A DNA stretch of 64,000 nucleotides from positions 248,001-312,000 of the forward strand of contig CAVVGT010000007.1 of assembly GCA_963747775.1 (NCBI GenBank). Reading direction: 5' to 3'. The translations under genes and the position numbers were made by a program. The notes under the pieces are model-generated. The model saw only the letters and a program-made list of their open reading frames with translations. It did no database searches and was not told where the DNA came from. Positions 48,501-56,299 of this stretch are shown one piece after another. How positions within the stretch are numbered: position 1 is the stretch's first letter; the number at the start of each line of letters is the position of its first letter. The stretch is from JAGVSZ01 sp963747775. GTDB taxonomy: Bacteria > Pseudomonadota > Gammaproteobacteria > Burkholderiales > SG8-39.

Positions 48501-49454
48501 ATGAGAGCGTTGCTGCTGGTCGCGATGTTCTTGTGGGTCGACCTGGCCGGCGCCCAGACCTGGCCGAGCAAGCCGGTGCGCTGGGTCGTGCCGACCGGTC
48601 CCGGCAGCGCGGTCGACGTGAACGCGCGGCGCGTGGCGCCCAAGCTCGCGGAGGCGCTCGGCCAGCCGGTGATCGTCGACAACCGTCCCGGCGCGAACAG
48701 CATGATCGCCGCGCGCGAGGTTGCACGCGCGGCGCCGGACGGCTACACGCTGCTGCAGGCGGTCGTGAACAACGCGCTCAACGACTTGCTGACCCCCGAT
48801 CCGTGCTGCCTCCTGAACGATAAGCTGATCCCCGTGACGCGCCTGTACACGACGCCGCTCGTGATGGTGGTGCATCCGTCGCTTCCCGCCGGCACGCTGC
48901 AGGAATACGTCGCGCTCGCGAAGGCCAAGCCCCAGACGCTGACCTTCGCCTCGGGCGGCAACGGCTCGATCACCCAGATGGTCGGCGAACTGCTCAAGGT
49001 GACGGCGGGAATCCAGGTCCGCGAGATCCCGTACAAGGCGATCGGCGCCGAGCTGCCCGACCTGACCGGCGGCCACGTCAGCACCGCCTACTTGTCGCCG
49101 GTGGTGATCCGGGACTACGTCCGGGCGGGCAAGCTCCGCGGGCTGGCGGTGGCGAGCCGCGAGCGGCTGGCCATCCTGCCGGACATCCCGACCACCGCCG
49201 AGGCGGGCTTTCCGGGCGTCGAAGGGAGCGGCTGGAACGGGATCTTCGTGCCGGCAGGCACGCCCTCGGCCATCGTGACGAAGCTGCAGCAGGAAATCGC
49301 GCGCGTCCTGTTTTCCAAGGAGATCCAGGACGACGCGCTCACGCTCGGCACGCAAGCCGGCGGCGACACGCCGGAGCAGTTTGCGGCGTACGTCCGCGCC
49401 GAGATCCAGAAGTGGGGCAAGGTCATCCGGGACGCGAATATCAAGGTCGAGTGA
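48501..49454 (+). CDS. Bug/TctC-family periplasmic solute receptor
   Basis: 317 residues with signal peptide (cleavage near LAGAQT), family opening WPSKPVRWVVPTGPGSAVD, and VIVDNRPGANSMIAAREVARAAPDGYT. The ATG follows the hydrolase stop without spacing (TAAATG). No TctAB membrane genes are adjacent, as is common for these orphan receptors. The ligand is probably an aromatic or dicarboxylic acid linked to the upstream hydrolase. Confidence 0.9.
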   Translation: MRALLLVAMFLWVDLAGAQTWPSKPVRWVVPTGPGSAVDVNARRVAPKLAEALGQPVIVDNRPGANSMIAAREVARAAPDGYTLLQAVVNNALNDLLTPDPCCLLNDKLIPVTRLYTTPLVMVVHPSLPAGTLQEYVALAKAKPQTLTFASGGNGSITQMVGELLKVTAGIQVREIPYKAIGAELPDLTGGHVSTAYLSPVVIRDYVRAGKLRGLAVASRERLAILPDIPTTAEAGFPGVEGSGWNGIFVPAGTPSAIVTKLQQEIARVLFSKEIQDDALTLGTQAGGDTPEQFAAYVRAEIQKWGKVIRDANIKVE

Positions 49455-49587
49455 GCACGCGCCCCGCGCGCAGTGTGACTTACTCCTCCCCGCGCCTCGC
49501 GCGCGCCGCCCGGCCGCCGGGGGCCGGAGAACGATTCCCTCGCGACCGCCGCTTCCGGCGGCGACACTCGCCGGGCGAGGGCCCAGC

Positions 49588-50418
49588 GTGAACTACGACG
49601 TCATCGGCGACATCCACGGCCAGTACGACAAGCTCGTCGCGCTGCTCCGCACGCTCGGCTACCAGGAGACGATGCGCGCCTGGCGGCACCCCGATCGCAC
49701 CGCGATCTTCGTCGGCGACTTCATCGACCGCGGGCCGCAGCAGGTCGCCACGCTCAAGCTCGTGCGCGCGATGACCGACACGGGCGCCGCGAAGGCGATC
49801 ATGGGCAACCACGAGTTCAACGCCATCGCGTGGGCCACGCGCGATCCCGGGCACCCCGGAAAGCGGCTCCGCCGCCACGATCGACCCGGCAACCGGCGGC
49901 AGCATCAGGCGTTCCTCGCGGAAGTCGAAGGCACGCCGCTCCACGCCGAGATCATCGACTGGTTCAAGACCCTGCCCCTCTGGCTGGATCTGGGCGGCAT
50001 CCGCGTCGTGCACGCGTGCTGGAGCGACGCCTGCATGGACCGGCTCCAGCCCCACCTCGGTGACGGCACGACGCTCACCGACGAGCTGATCGTCAGCAGC
50101 AACCGCAAGGACCACTGGGCGTTCGACGCAGTCGAAACGCTGTGCAAGGGCCCGGAGGTCGACCTCCCCACCGGAAAATCCTTCACCGACCCGGACGGCA
50201 AGCGACGCACGAAGGCGCGCGTGCGCTGGTGGGAGAAGCCTGAAGCCGGCTCGGCGTCACCCGTTTTCTTCGGCCACTACTGCCTGGGCGCGCGCCCGGC
50301 GCCGCTGAGTCCGACGCTCGCGTGCGTCGACTACAGCGCGAGCGAGGGCGGCAGCCTCGTGGCGTATCGGTGGGAAGGCGAGCCGGAGCTGCGCAAGACG
50401 CACTTCGTCTGGGTGTGA
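49588..50418 (+). CDS. calcineurin-like metallophosphoesterase (PrpE/ApaH-like)
   Basis: 276 residues from a GTG at 49588. Metal-ligand motifs are DVIGDIHGQYDKL (Asp-x-His), FVGDFIDRGPQQV (Gly-Asp-x2-Asp-Arg), IMGNHEFNAIAW (Gly-Asn-His-Glu), VVHACWSD and FFGHYCLGA. This is the bis(5'-nucleosyl)-tetraphosphatase/PrpE pattern, so diadenosine polyphosphate or protein phosphate hydrolysis is likely. The frame is open further upstream but conserved sequence starts at this GTG. Confidence 0.87.
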   Translation: MNYDVIGDIHGQYDKLVALLRTLGYQETMRAWRHPDRTAIFVGDFIDRGPQQVATLKLVRAMTDTGAAKAIMGNHEFNAIAWATRDPGHPGKRLRRHDRPGNRRQHQAFLAEVEGTPLHAEIIDWFKTLPLWLDLGGIRVVHACWSDACMDRLQPHLGDGTTLTDELIVSSNRKDHWAFDAVETLCKGPEVDLPTGKSFTDPDGKRRTKARVRWWEKPEAGSASPVFFGHYCLGARPAPLSPTLACVDYSASEGGSLVAYRWEGEPELRKTHFVWV

Positions 50419-50458
50419 GGCCTGCGCGGTCGTGCGCGATCGCGTCATCGCGCAGCGA

Positions 50459-50983
50459 CTACGGCGCCGTCTCGTCGTCCGCGACGAGGTAATGCGTCAT
50501 GAGGCCGAAGAAACGGGTATAGAAGTCGCCCGCGGAAATGGTCTCGCTCGCCACCTTGACCAGTGCGTCGTCGCTCGAGCCGAACGGCACCGACACCGAG
50601 CCGAAGGCCCCGACGCCGACGGTGGCAGAGGTGGCGCTCTTCTTGAGCGTGTAGCGATCCTGTAGGGCGTTCACGAAGGCGACCGATCCGCCGCCGACGT
50701 TGTTCGGCGCGCACACGACGTGGAACTCGATCTCGACGTGGGTGTTGTGGTCGTGCTGGAACTTCTTGCGGCCCTCGACCTCGTCGCGTTTCGCGCCGCT
50801 AGTCAAATAGCCCTGGCTCAGCAACGCCCGCCGCGCCGCGTCGCAGGTGGACCCGGGCGACGCGGGAAAGACGCGCGAGAAGGCGCTCCCGGGATCGAAG
50901 CGTTCCTGCTGATGAATGGCGGGAGCGGGGGTCTGGCACGCCGCGAGCGCGACGAGGCCGAGTAGGACGAATGGGAGACGCAT
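50459..50983 (-). CDS. DUF2242-like lipoprotein
   Basis: 174 residues from the ATG at 50983. The lipobox LVALAAC (Cys near residue 16) is followed by FDPGSAFSRVFPASPGSTCDAARRALLSQGYL, VEIEFHVVCAPNN, AFVNALQDRYTLKKSATSATVGVG and VPFGSSDDALVKVASETIS, which match DUF2242. It is an envelope protein of unknown role. It has no obvious operon partner. Confidence 0.82.
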   Translation of the reverse strand: MRLPFVLLGLVALAACQTPAPAIHQQERFDPGSAFSRVFPASPGSTCDAARRALLSQGYLTSGAKRDEVEGRKKFQHDHNTHVEIEFHVVCAPNNVGGGSVAFVNALQDRYTLKKSATSATVGVGAFGSVSVPFGSSDDALVKVASETISAGDFYTRFFGLMTHYLVADDETAP

Positions 50984-51544
50984 GGGGCGGGGACCGGGAT
51001 TCGCGGGACTGTCGCTTTGCGACGACGGCGGTTCGACCGACGCGCAGCGGAATGGTTGCACCTTCGGCCCGGCGCAACAAGTGCCCGACCGACGCGCGGC
51101 GCGGCCGACTGCGCCAGTCCTCGACTACAGCGAGCGAGACACGACAGCGCTGATCAGCGCGGCAAAGGTCGTCTCGGGCCAAGCAAGATGGAGCCGCGCA
51201 GCAGACGGCCGCAAGAGGCTTCTACTGTGCTACACCGCTTCGGGTTGCTCCCGCCGAAGTTTGCGCAGCATTATCGGCAACGCCGTATTTGACTCAACTC
51301 GGGAAGGGATGCGCTCTTGACTACGTTCGCCGAAATATGTGAAGCCAAGCGGCTCAAGGAATGAGCCGGTGGCACGAGCGTCTCGATCCCGCGCGGTGCC
51401 CCTGGGCCGCGACCCGCAGACGAAGCCCGGCGACATTGCACTGCGGCATGACCGGCGGTTCGTAAACTATTCCGCACCGACGCTACCAAAGTACGACCGA
51501 CGCCTGCTGGCGTCGCGGTCCGTTCGGAGGATGATGGGGTCGTT
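50984..51544. other. gene-poor stretch of about 560 bases
   Basis: Several open frames exist on both strands but none has a recognisable domain, signal peptide or good translation signals. No convincing hairpin terminator or repeat was seen. GC is a little lower than the surrounding genes near 51.2-51.35 kb. Confidence 0.4.
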
Positions 51545-51832
51545 ATGCAGCTCGCAGGCACGATGATCGGCGCGACCGGGGTGTACACGTTCTCGGGGGT
51601 CGTCCAGCGCGACGCGAGCGGACGGTTCATTGCGGTGGCCCGCGTCTTCGACCACCCCAACCCTGCGCTCTCGCTGCCGTCCGGAACGACGCCGCGACAT
51701 GTCGTGGAGGTCGAGGGCGGTTCGCTGGAAGACGCCAAGCAACTGCTCGAGGACGCCCTTGCCGCCCGGCTCGGCACGCTGGAATGGGTGCGCTGGCACG
51801 CCGCGGACGGGCGTTCGTCGGGGCGGCGATGA
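51545..51832 (+). CDS. small hypothetical protein
   Basis: 95 residues. Strands alternate in the first half (MIGATGVYTFSGVVQRDASGRFIAVARVF), followed by EVEGGSLEDAKQLLEDALAARLG and a short WVRWHA segment. A purine-rich GGAGGATGATGGGG lies upstream of the ATG. No membrane helix or known motif is seen. It may be a small alpha/beta protein. Confidence 0.45.
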   Translation: MQLAGTMIGATGVYTFSGVVQRDASGRFIAVARVFDHPNPALSLPSGTTPRHVVEVEGGSLEDAKQLLEDALAARLGTLEWVRWHAADGRSSGRR

Positions 51833-51909
51833 TCGCAGGGCGCTCCGGGTGGCGGTTACCGAAGACAGCCCGAAGGACCCGGAAGCCTCAGGTTAGGCGA
51901 CCACCAAAC

Positions 51910-52692
51910 TCATACCGAGGCGACGTCTAGCTCTCGCTCGATCTTCCGGGCCGCGGCGTTGAGCGAAGCGAGGTACTTCGCCGCCGCTTCGCCGGGCGTG
52001 AGTGCGGAAGCGATGAAGGAAATGTTGAGGCAGCAGACCACGCGCTCGCCGTGCTTGACCGGCACGGCGATCGCGCCGGTCTTGGGGAAGATCTCCCCGT
52101 GGCGCTCGCCGTAGCCCTTGCGGCGGGTCATCGTCACCAGGTTCCCGACGTATCGGCCGTCGCGGGCGAGCGCGTCCTCCGCCGCACGCGAGCGGCGCAA
52201 CCGGTCGATGATCGCGGCGCGCTCGGCTCCGCTGCAGAAGGCGAGATAGGTCCGCCCGGTCGCCGATAGCAGCATCGGCAGCCGCAATCCGACCCGGGCG
52301 GTGTCGATCGTCAGCGGACTTTGGCGGCGCGTGGTTTCCCGGAGGTACATCGCGCCGTCGAAGAAGCTCGCGATGTCGGTCGGCCAGACGATCTCTTTCT
52401 GCAGCGCCTCCAGGACCGGCAGCGCGGCGGCACGCACCCACGTCTCGTCGTTGAACCCGTCGCTCAACGAGCGGACGAGGATCATCGGCGCGTATCCCTC
52501 GCCGTCGCTGCGCCGCTGGACGTAGCCGAGGGCGCAGAGGGTCTCGAGGATCCGGTACAGAGAGGGCCGTGGAATCCGCGTGCGCTGCGCGAGGGTCGAG
52601 ACACCGGCCCCAGGCTCGTCGTTCACGGCGCGCAGCACGTCGAGCGTGCGCACGACACCGCGGAGCGGGCTTGCGTTTCGAGCCTTGGGCAT
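51910..52692 (-). CDS. IclR-family transcriptional regulator
   Basis: 260 residues from the ATG at 52692. The N-terminal winged helix-turn-helix is GVVRTLDVLRAVNDEPGAGVSTLAQRTRIPRPSLYRILETL. The effector-binding half contains DTARVGLRLPMLLSATGRTYLAF and AIAVPVKHGERVVCCLNISF, the usual IclR C-terminal core. It resembles MhpR-type activators. It is divergent from the Bug/FAH pair and a palindromic operator lies between them, so it very probably controls those genes. Confidence 0.9.
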   Translation of the reverse strand: MPKARNASPLRGVVRTLDVLRAVNDEPGAGVSTLAQRTRIPRPSLYRILETLCALGYVQRRSDGEGYAPMILVRSLSDGFNDETWVRAAALPVLEALQKEIVWPTDIASFFDGAMYLRETTRRQSPLTIDTARVGLRLPMLLSATGRTYLAFCSGAERAAIIDRLRRSRAAEDALARDGRYVGNLVTMTRRKGYGERHGEIFPKTGAIAVPVKHGERVVCCLNISFIASALTPGEAAAKYLASLNAAARKIERELDVASV

Positions 52693-52695
52693 GGG

Positions 52696-52721
52696 TGTCC
52701 GTTGAGCGGACAGGACCGCTC
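52696..52721. promoter_or_regulatory. palindromic operator between iclR-type and bug genes
   Basis: Two overlapping inverted repeats: TGTCCG-ttgag-CGGACA (52696-52712) and GAGCGG-acagga-CCGCTC (52704-52721), both with perfect 6-bp arms. They lie just before the regulator start, and TTGACC (52728-52733) follows as a -35 for the Bug gene, with AAGAAT 17 bases on. The position suits control of both divergent genes. Confidence 0.55.
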
Positions 52722-52780
52722 GATTTGTTGACCGATTATAGGAAGCGCCAAAGAATGAAGCACAACAAAGGAGGAGAACC

Positions 52781-53758
52781 ATGCGCTCACCCCTGCTCGA
52801 GGCGCTGCTCGCGGGTGCCGTCGCCCTGACCGTCGCCGGGGCGGCCGGCGGCCAGACCTTTCCCACCAAGCCGATCCGCGTGATCGTGCCCTACCCCGCC
52901 GGCGGCGCGACCGACTTCTTCGCCCGAGCAGTGTTCCCGAAAATGGGGGAAGCGCTCGGCCAGCCGGTCGTCGTCGAGAACAAGCCGGGCGCGGGAACCG
53001 CCATCGGCGCAAGCGAGGTCGCCCGCAGCGCACCCGACGGCTACACGCTGCTCCTCGGCGACGCGGGGACGTTCGCGTTCAACCCGACGCTCTACAAGAA
53101 GCTCTCGTACGACCCGGTCAAGGATTTCGCACCCGTAAGCCTGACCGGACGCTTCGCGCTGATCCTCACGGTGAACCCGACGACGCTCAATGTCGGCTCC
53201 GTCAAGGAGTTCGTCGACCGGGCGAAGAGCCAACCCGGCAAGATCGACTACGGCGCGCCGGGACCGGGCAGCCCGATCCACCTCGCCATGGAGTTGTTCA
53301 AGGAGCGCGCGGGCCTCACGATGACGCCGATCCCGTACAAGGGCGGCGCCGATGCGATGAACGACCTCATCGGCGGTCGCATCGGCACGATGTTCCTCGA
53401 CATCGCGTCCGGACTGCCGCAGATTCGGGGCGGCAAGGTGAAGCCGCTCGCGGTCGCGAGCGAGAAGCGCGTGGCCGCGCTGCCCGACCTGCCGACGATC
53501 GGCGAGTCCGGCTATCCGGGCTTCGAGGCTTGGGCGTGGCAGGGCTTCGTCGCGCCGGCCGGCACCCCGCGGGACGTGATCCTGAAACTGAACGGGGAGT
53601 TCGCGAAGGTGATGGCCGATCCGGCGATCCGGCAGCGGCTGTCCGAGAGCGGCTTCGAGCCGCAGACGAGCACGCCGGAGCAGTTCACGGCGTACATGAA
53701 GAGCGAGATCGCCAAGTGGGAGAAGGTGATCCGCGACGGCAAGATCAGTCTGGAGTGA
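52781..53758 (+). CDS. Bug/TctC-family periplasmic solute receptor
   Basis: 325 residues with a signal peptide (cleavage near AAGGQT), opening FPTKPIRVIVPYPAGGATD, VVVENKPGAGTAIGASEVARSAPDGYT and the ligand-site region PGPGSPIHLAME. A strong ribosome site AAAGGAGGAG precedes the ATG. The FAH-family hydrolase gene follows after 4 bases. The pair is probably induced by an acid that is both taken up and cleaved, under the divergent IclR protein. Confidence 0.92.
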   Translation: MRSPLLEALLAGAVALTVAGAAGGQTFPTKPIRVIVPYPAGGATDFFARAVFPKMGEALGQPVVVENKPGAGTAIGASEVARSAPDGYTLLLGDAGTFAFNPTLYKKLSYDPVKDFAPVSLTGRFALILTVNPTTLNVGSVKEFVDRAKSQPGKIDYGAPGPGSPIHLAMELFKERAGLTMTPIPYKGGADAMNDLIGGRIGTMFLDIASGLPQIRGGKVKPLAVASEKRVAALPDLPTIGESGYPGFEAWAWQGFVAPAGTPRDVILKLNGEFAKVMADPAIRQRLSESGFEPQTSTPEQFTAYMKSEIAKWEKVIRDGKISLE

Positions 53759-53762
53759 CGCC

Positions 53763-54659
53763 ATGCGATTGGTGAGTTACGGCGCGATGGGCGAGGAGCG
53801 CGCCGGCATCCTCGTCGGCACGCAGATCGTCGACCTGGAGCGCGCCGGCGCGCCCGCGTCGGACATGCGGCTCCTCCTCGAGCGGCCCGACTGGCGCGCG
53901 ATCGTGGACCGCGCTTATGCCAACCGGGGGGCCGTCGCGCCGATCGAGGCGGGCTCGATCCGGCTCGGCTGCCCGGTACCGGTGCCCCGCAAGCTGCTCA
54001 TCGCCGGCGCCAATACCAAGTCGCACCTCAAGGAGGCTGCCCCGGTCCTCAGGGACGTCCGCCCGCCGCGGGAGCCGATGATCCTCGCGAAGGCCACGTC
54101 CTGCCTGTGCGGCCCGTTCGACGACATCATCCATCCGCCGGAGACGAAGAAGCTCGACTACGAAGTCGAGCTCGGCGTGGTGATCGGACGCAAGGCGCGC
54201 CGCATCAAGGCGGCGCAGGTCAGGGATCACGTCGCCGGGTTCACCACGGTGAACGAGCTCTCGGCGCGGGACATCCAGCTCGCCGAGCACGAAAGCAACC
54301 CGTTCTACCGCGTGCACTTCATCGGCAAGAGCTTCGACACCTTCTGCCCCGCCGGCCCGGCGCTCGTGACCGTGGATGAATTCGAGTGGGGCCAGCCGCT
54401 CAAGATGCGCACCGAGGTCAACGGCCAGGTCCGGCAGGACAGCGATACCTCGGACCTCTATTTCGGCATCGAAGCGCTGGTGGCCTACATCAGCCAGGCC
54501 ATGACGCTCTTTCCCGGCGACCTGATCGCGACCGGATCGCCTGCCGGGGTCGCGTTCTTCATGAACCCGCCCGCGTTCTTGCGGCCGGGGGATCGGGTGC
54601 GGTGCGAGATCGAGAAGGTCGGGGCGATCGAGAATCTCGTGCGGGCCGAAGCGGCTTGA
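53763..54659 (+). CDS. fumarylacetoacetate hydrolase family protein
   Basis: 298 residues. Metal-binding and catalytic segments are KLDYEVELGVVIGRKARRI (Glu-x-Glu), GFTTVNELSARDIQL (Asp), HFIGKSFDTFCPAGPAL (Lys) and ATGSPAGVAFFMNPPAFLRPGD. This suits a 2-keto-acid or acylpyruvate hydrolase, fumarylpyruvate hydrolase or 2-hydroxyhepta-2,4-diene-1,7-dioate isomerase. Which one is not readable. It lies in the Bug operon. Confidence 0.9.
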   Translation: MRLVSYGAMGEERAGILVGTQIVDLERAGAPASDMRLLLERPDWRAIVDRAYANRGAVAPIEAGSIRLGCPVPVPRKLLIAGANTKSHLKEAAPVLRDVRPPREPMILAKATSCLCGPFDDIIHPPETKKLDYEVELGVVIGRKARRIKAAQVRDHVAGFTTVNELSARDIQLAEHESNPFYRVHFIGKSFDTFCPAGPALVTVDEFEWGQPLKMRTEVNGQVRQDSDTSDLYFGIEALVAYISQAMTLFPGDLIATGSPAGVAFFMNPPAFLRPGDRVRCEIEKVGAIENLVRAEAA

Positions 54660-54733
54660 TCTGACGCGCCTAACGGCGGCGTCCTGCCGACGATCGCAGA
54701 CGAATGTGAAACGTTGGACGGATTCGCCGCGGC

Positions 54734-54982
54734 TTAGCCGCGGCCGCCGGAGGGACGCGCGAGCACCAGCTGCGGCTTGGTGGCGCCGAGGACATTGGCG
54801 CGCAGCCTGACCAGGCGCCCGCGCAGCTCGGCGAGCCGCTCGAGAACCGCTTCGCGCTGGCTGGTGGGCGCCTGCTCGAGCAGGTTGAGCACGACCTGCC
54901 TCTGCAGCTCGAGCTGCGCGAGGAGGTCGCGCGTGAGCCGGTCGATCCTGGCGGCGGTGCTCGCGTCGGTACGGTCGATCAT
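54734..54982 (-). CDS. small coiled-coil protein of unknown function
   Basis: 82 residues, almost entirely helical with a heptad-like pattern (LTRDLLAQLELQRQVVLNLLEQ, REAVLERLAELRGRLVRLRANV) and a Gly/Arg tail. No signal peptide. The start at 54982 has only a weak ribosome site. Function not recognised. Confidence 0.45.
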   Translation of the reverse strand: MIDRTDASTAARIDRLTRDLLAQLELQRQVVLNLLEQAPTSQREAVLERLAELRGRLVRLRANVLGATKPQLVLARPSGGRG

Positions 54983-55314
54983 CGGATGGAGTGGTGCGGT
55001 AAGCGAAGTGCCCTTCGCGGTGCGGGAGAGTGTGCGCGGAGACCGGGCTCGTCAGGTGAGCCGCGTCACAATCTTTGACACGGAATCTGAAAACATTTGT
55101 GAAGTAGCGGGCGGCATCGGCGGCGCTGTCCGAATCGCGACGGTTCGGGGGTGTCCGAAGCCGGCGGTGCGCGACGATGGTGCGGGGAATCCATCACGGC
55201 GTTCGCACATCGCTGCGCCTCCGATCTGTACATCGCAGGCACTGTTCCTCGACCGTCGAGATGGGTCCGACCGCGATCGGCGAGCGCCGCCGAGTCCGCG
55301 GACGCGAGAAGCTG
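54983..55314. other. intergenic stretch with a repeat
   Basis: About 330 bases without a supported gene. It contains the repeat at 55028-55062 and an AT-richer segment near 55070-55105 that could hold a promoter, but no clear -35/-10 pair was identified. Confidence 0.4.
55028..55062. repeat. short repeat copy A
   Basis: GAGTGTGC, CGGAG and GGCTCGTCAGGTGAGCC in this order; the last part forms a hairpin (GGCTC / GAGCC). A copy with about 80% identity lies at 63848-63882, also next to toxin-antitoxin-like genes. Confidence 0.5.
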
Positions 55315-55623
55315 TCAAGCAGTCCGCTTCTCGATCGGCCTCACGGCGATCCGGAGCCCGGTCGCCCTGAGCACGGCGTTCAGGCTGCGAAGTTCCGGGT
55401 TGCCCGACTTGGAGAGCATCTTGTAGGTCGCCTCGCGAGTGAGCTTCGCTCTGCGGGCGATCTCGGCGATGCCGCCCTGCGCCTGGGCGACCTGGCGCAG
55501 CGCCAGCATGAGCGCCGCCTGGTCGCCATCCTCGATCACGGCCTCGAGGTACGCCGCGGCTTCGGCGGGGTTCTTGAGCCGCTCGATGAGCCAGGGCTCG
55601 TAAGGCAGGCTAGCGACGGCCAC
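55315..55623 (-). CDS. HTH antitoxin of a type II addiction module
   Basis: 102 residues from a GTG at 55623, overlapping the toxin gene by 14 bases. A helix-turn-helix is seen in GGIAEIARRAKLTREATYKMLSKSGNP, followed by LNAVLRATGLRIAVRPIEK. The N-terminal part (EPWLIERLKNPAEAAAYLEAV) matches the addiction-module antidote family (TIGR02684 type). It would bind the toxin and repress the operon. Confidence 0.85.
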   Translation of the reverse strand: MAVASLPYEPWLIERLKNPAEAAAYLEAVIEDGDQAALMLALRQVAQAQGGIAEIARRAKLTREATYKMLSKSGNPELRSLNAVLRATGLRIAVRPIEKRTA

Positions 55624-55960
55624 GCGGCTTCTTCCGCGCGGTGCGCGCCTGGTAGTCCTCGAAGTACGCTTTCGCACGGTCAATGTCCTTTTGCTGCGTC
55701 CTCTTGTCCCCTCCGCAAAGGAGCAGAACCACCACCTGTCCGAGCAGGGCGAAATAGACGCGGTATCCCGGCCCCCAATCGATTCTGAGCTCCAGCACGC
55801 CTTCGCCCACCGGCCCGGTGTCGCCGAAGTTGCCAACCGCGACGCGCGCGATGCGCGCCTCAATCCGCGCGCGCGCCTGCCGGTCCTTCAGGCCGTGGAG
55901 CCATTCGACAAATGGCTGCTCGCCGGCCATGGTCTGATAATAGCGAAGCTCAATGGCCAT
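55610..55960 (-). CDS. RelE/ParE-superfamily toxin of a type II addiction module
   Basis: 116 residues. RelE-fold features are PFVEWLHGLKDRQARARIEARIARV, NFGDTGPVGEGVLELRIDWGPGYRVYFA and LLLCGGDKRTQQKDIDRAKAYFEDY, matching the TIGR02683 group. The toxin comes first and the antitoxin second, as in higBA. TATAAATTAC just before the ATG is a candidate -10, so the transcript would have a very short leader. The C-terminus is Arg/Lys-rich. Likely target: translating ribosomes or mRNA. Confidence 0.87.
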   Translation of the reverse strand: MAIELRYYQTMAGEQPFVEWLHGLKDRQARARIEARIARVAVGNFGDTGPVGEGVLELRIDWGPGYRVYFALLGQVVVLLLCGGDKRTQQKDIDRAKAYFEDYQARTARKKPRGRR

Positions 55961-56299
55961 TGTAATTTATAGTTAACAACCGGGTCAACGCCGGCGAACC
56001 ATTTCGGACCCGGCGCCTCGGCCGCGAGCGGCTGACCCGGACCGGCGGGGCGCTCAGGCGGTCGGTCGCTGCGCCAGGTCTGTCTCGTGCGCGCGGACAG
56101 TGTACGGAGGGCAATGGCTCACCCCGCGAGCCCGCGAGGGGTGAGCTGAGGGGGTACGGCCAGCTTTCGAAGCAAGACTCCCTTCGCCGCGCCCGGCGCC
56201 GCGGCGATACTCCCGAACCATGCGAGCCGTAGCCGGGCATATCACCCTTTCGCCGTCGGACCTGAACGACTACGTCGAACGTAGCCGTCGCCGAATGCT
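55961..56299. other. intergenic stretch of about 340 bases
   Basis: No gene could be supported. It contains the toxin promoter at its left end and a hairpin repeat at 56117-56146. Base composition falls from GC-rich to AT-richer toward the right, where the island-like segment begins. Confidence 0.4.
56117..56146. repeat. hairpin repeat related to GGCTC...GAGCC family
   Basis: GCTCACCCC (56117-56125) pairs perfectly with GGGGTGAGC (56138-56146) around a 12-base loop. Its flank ATGGCTCAC resembles the 45.92-kb hairpin. No T-run follows. Confidence 0.5.
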
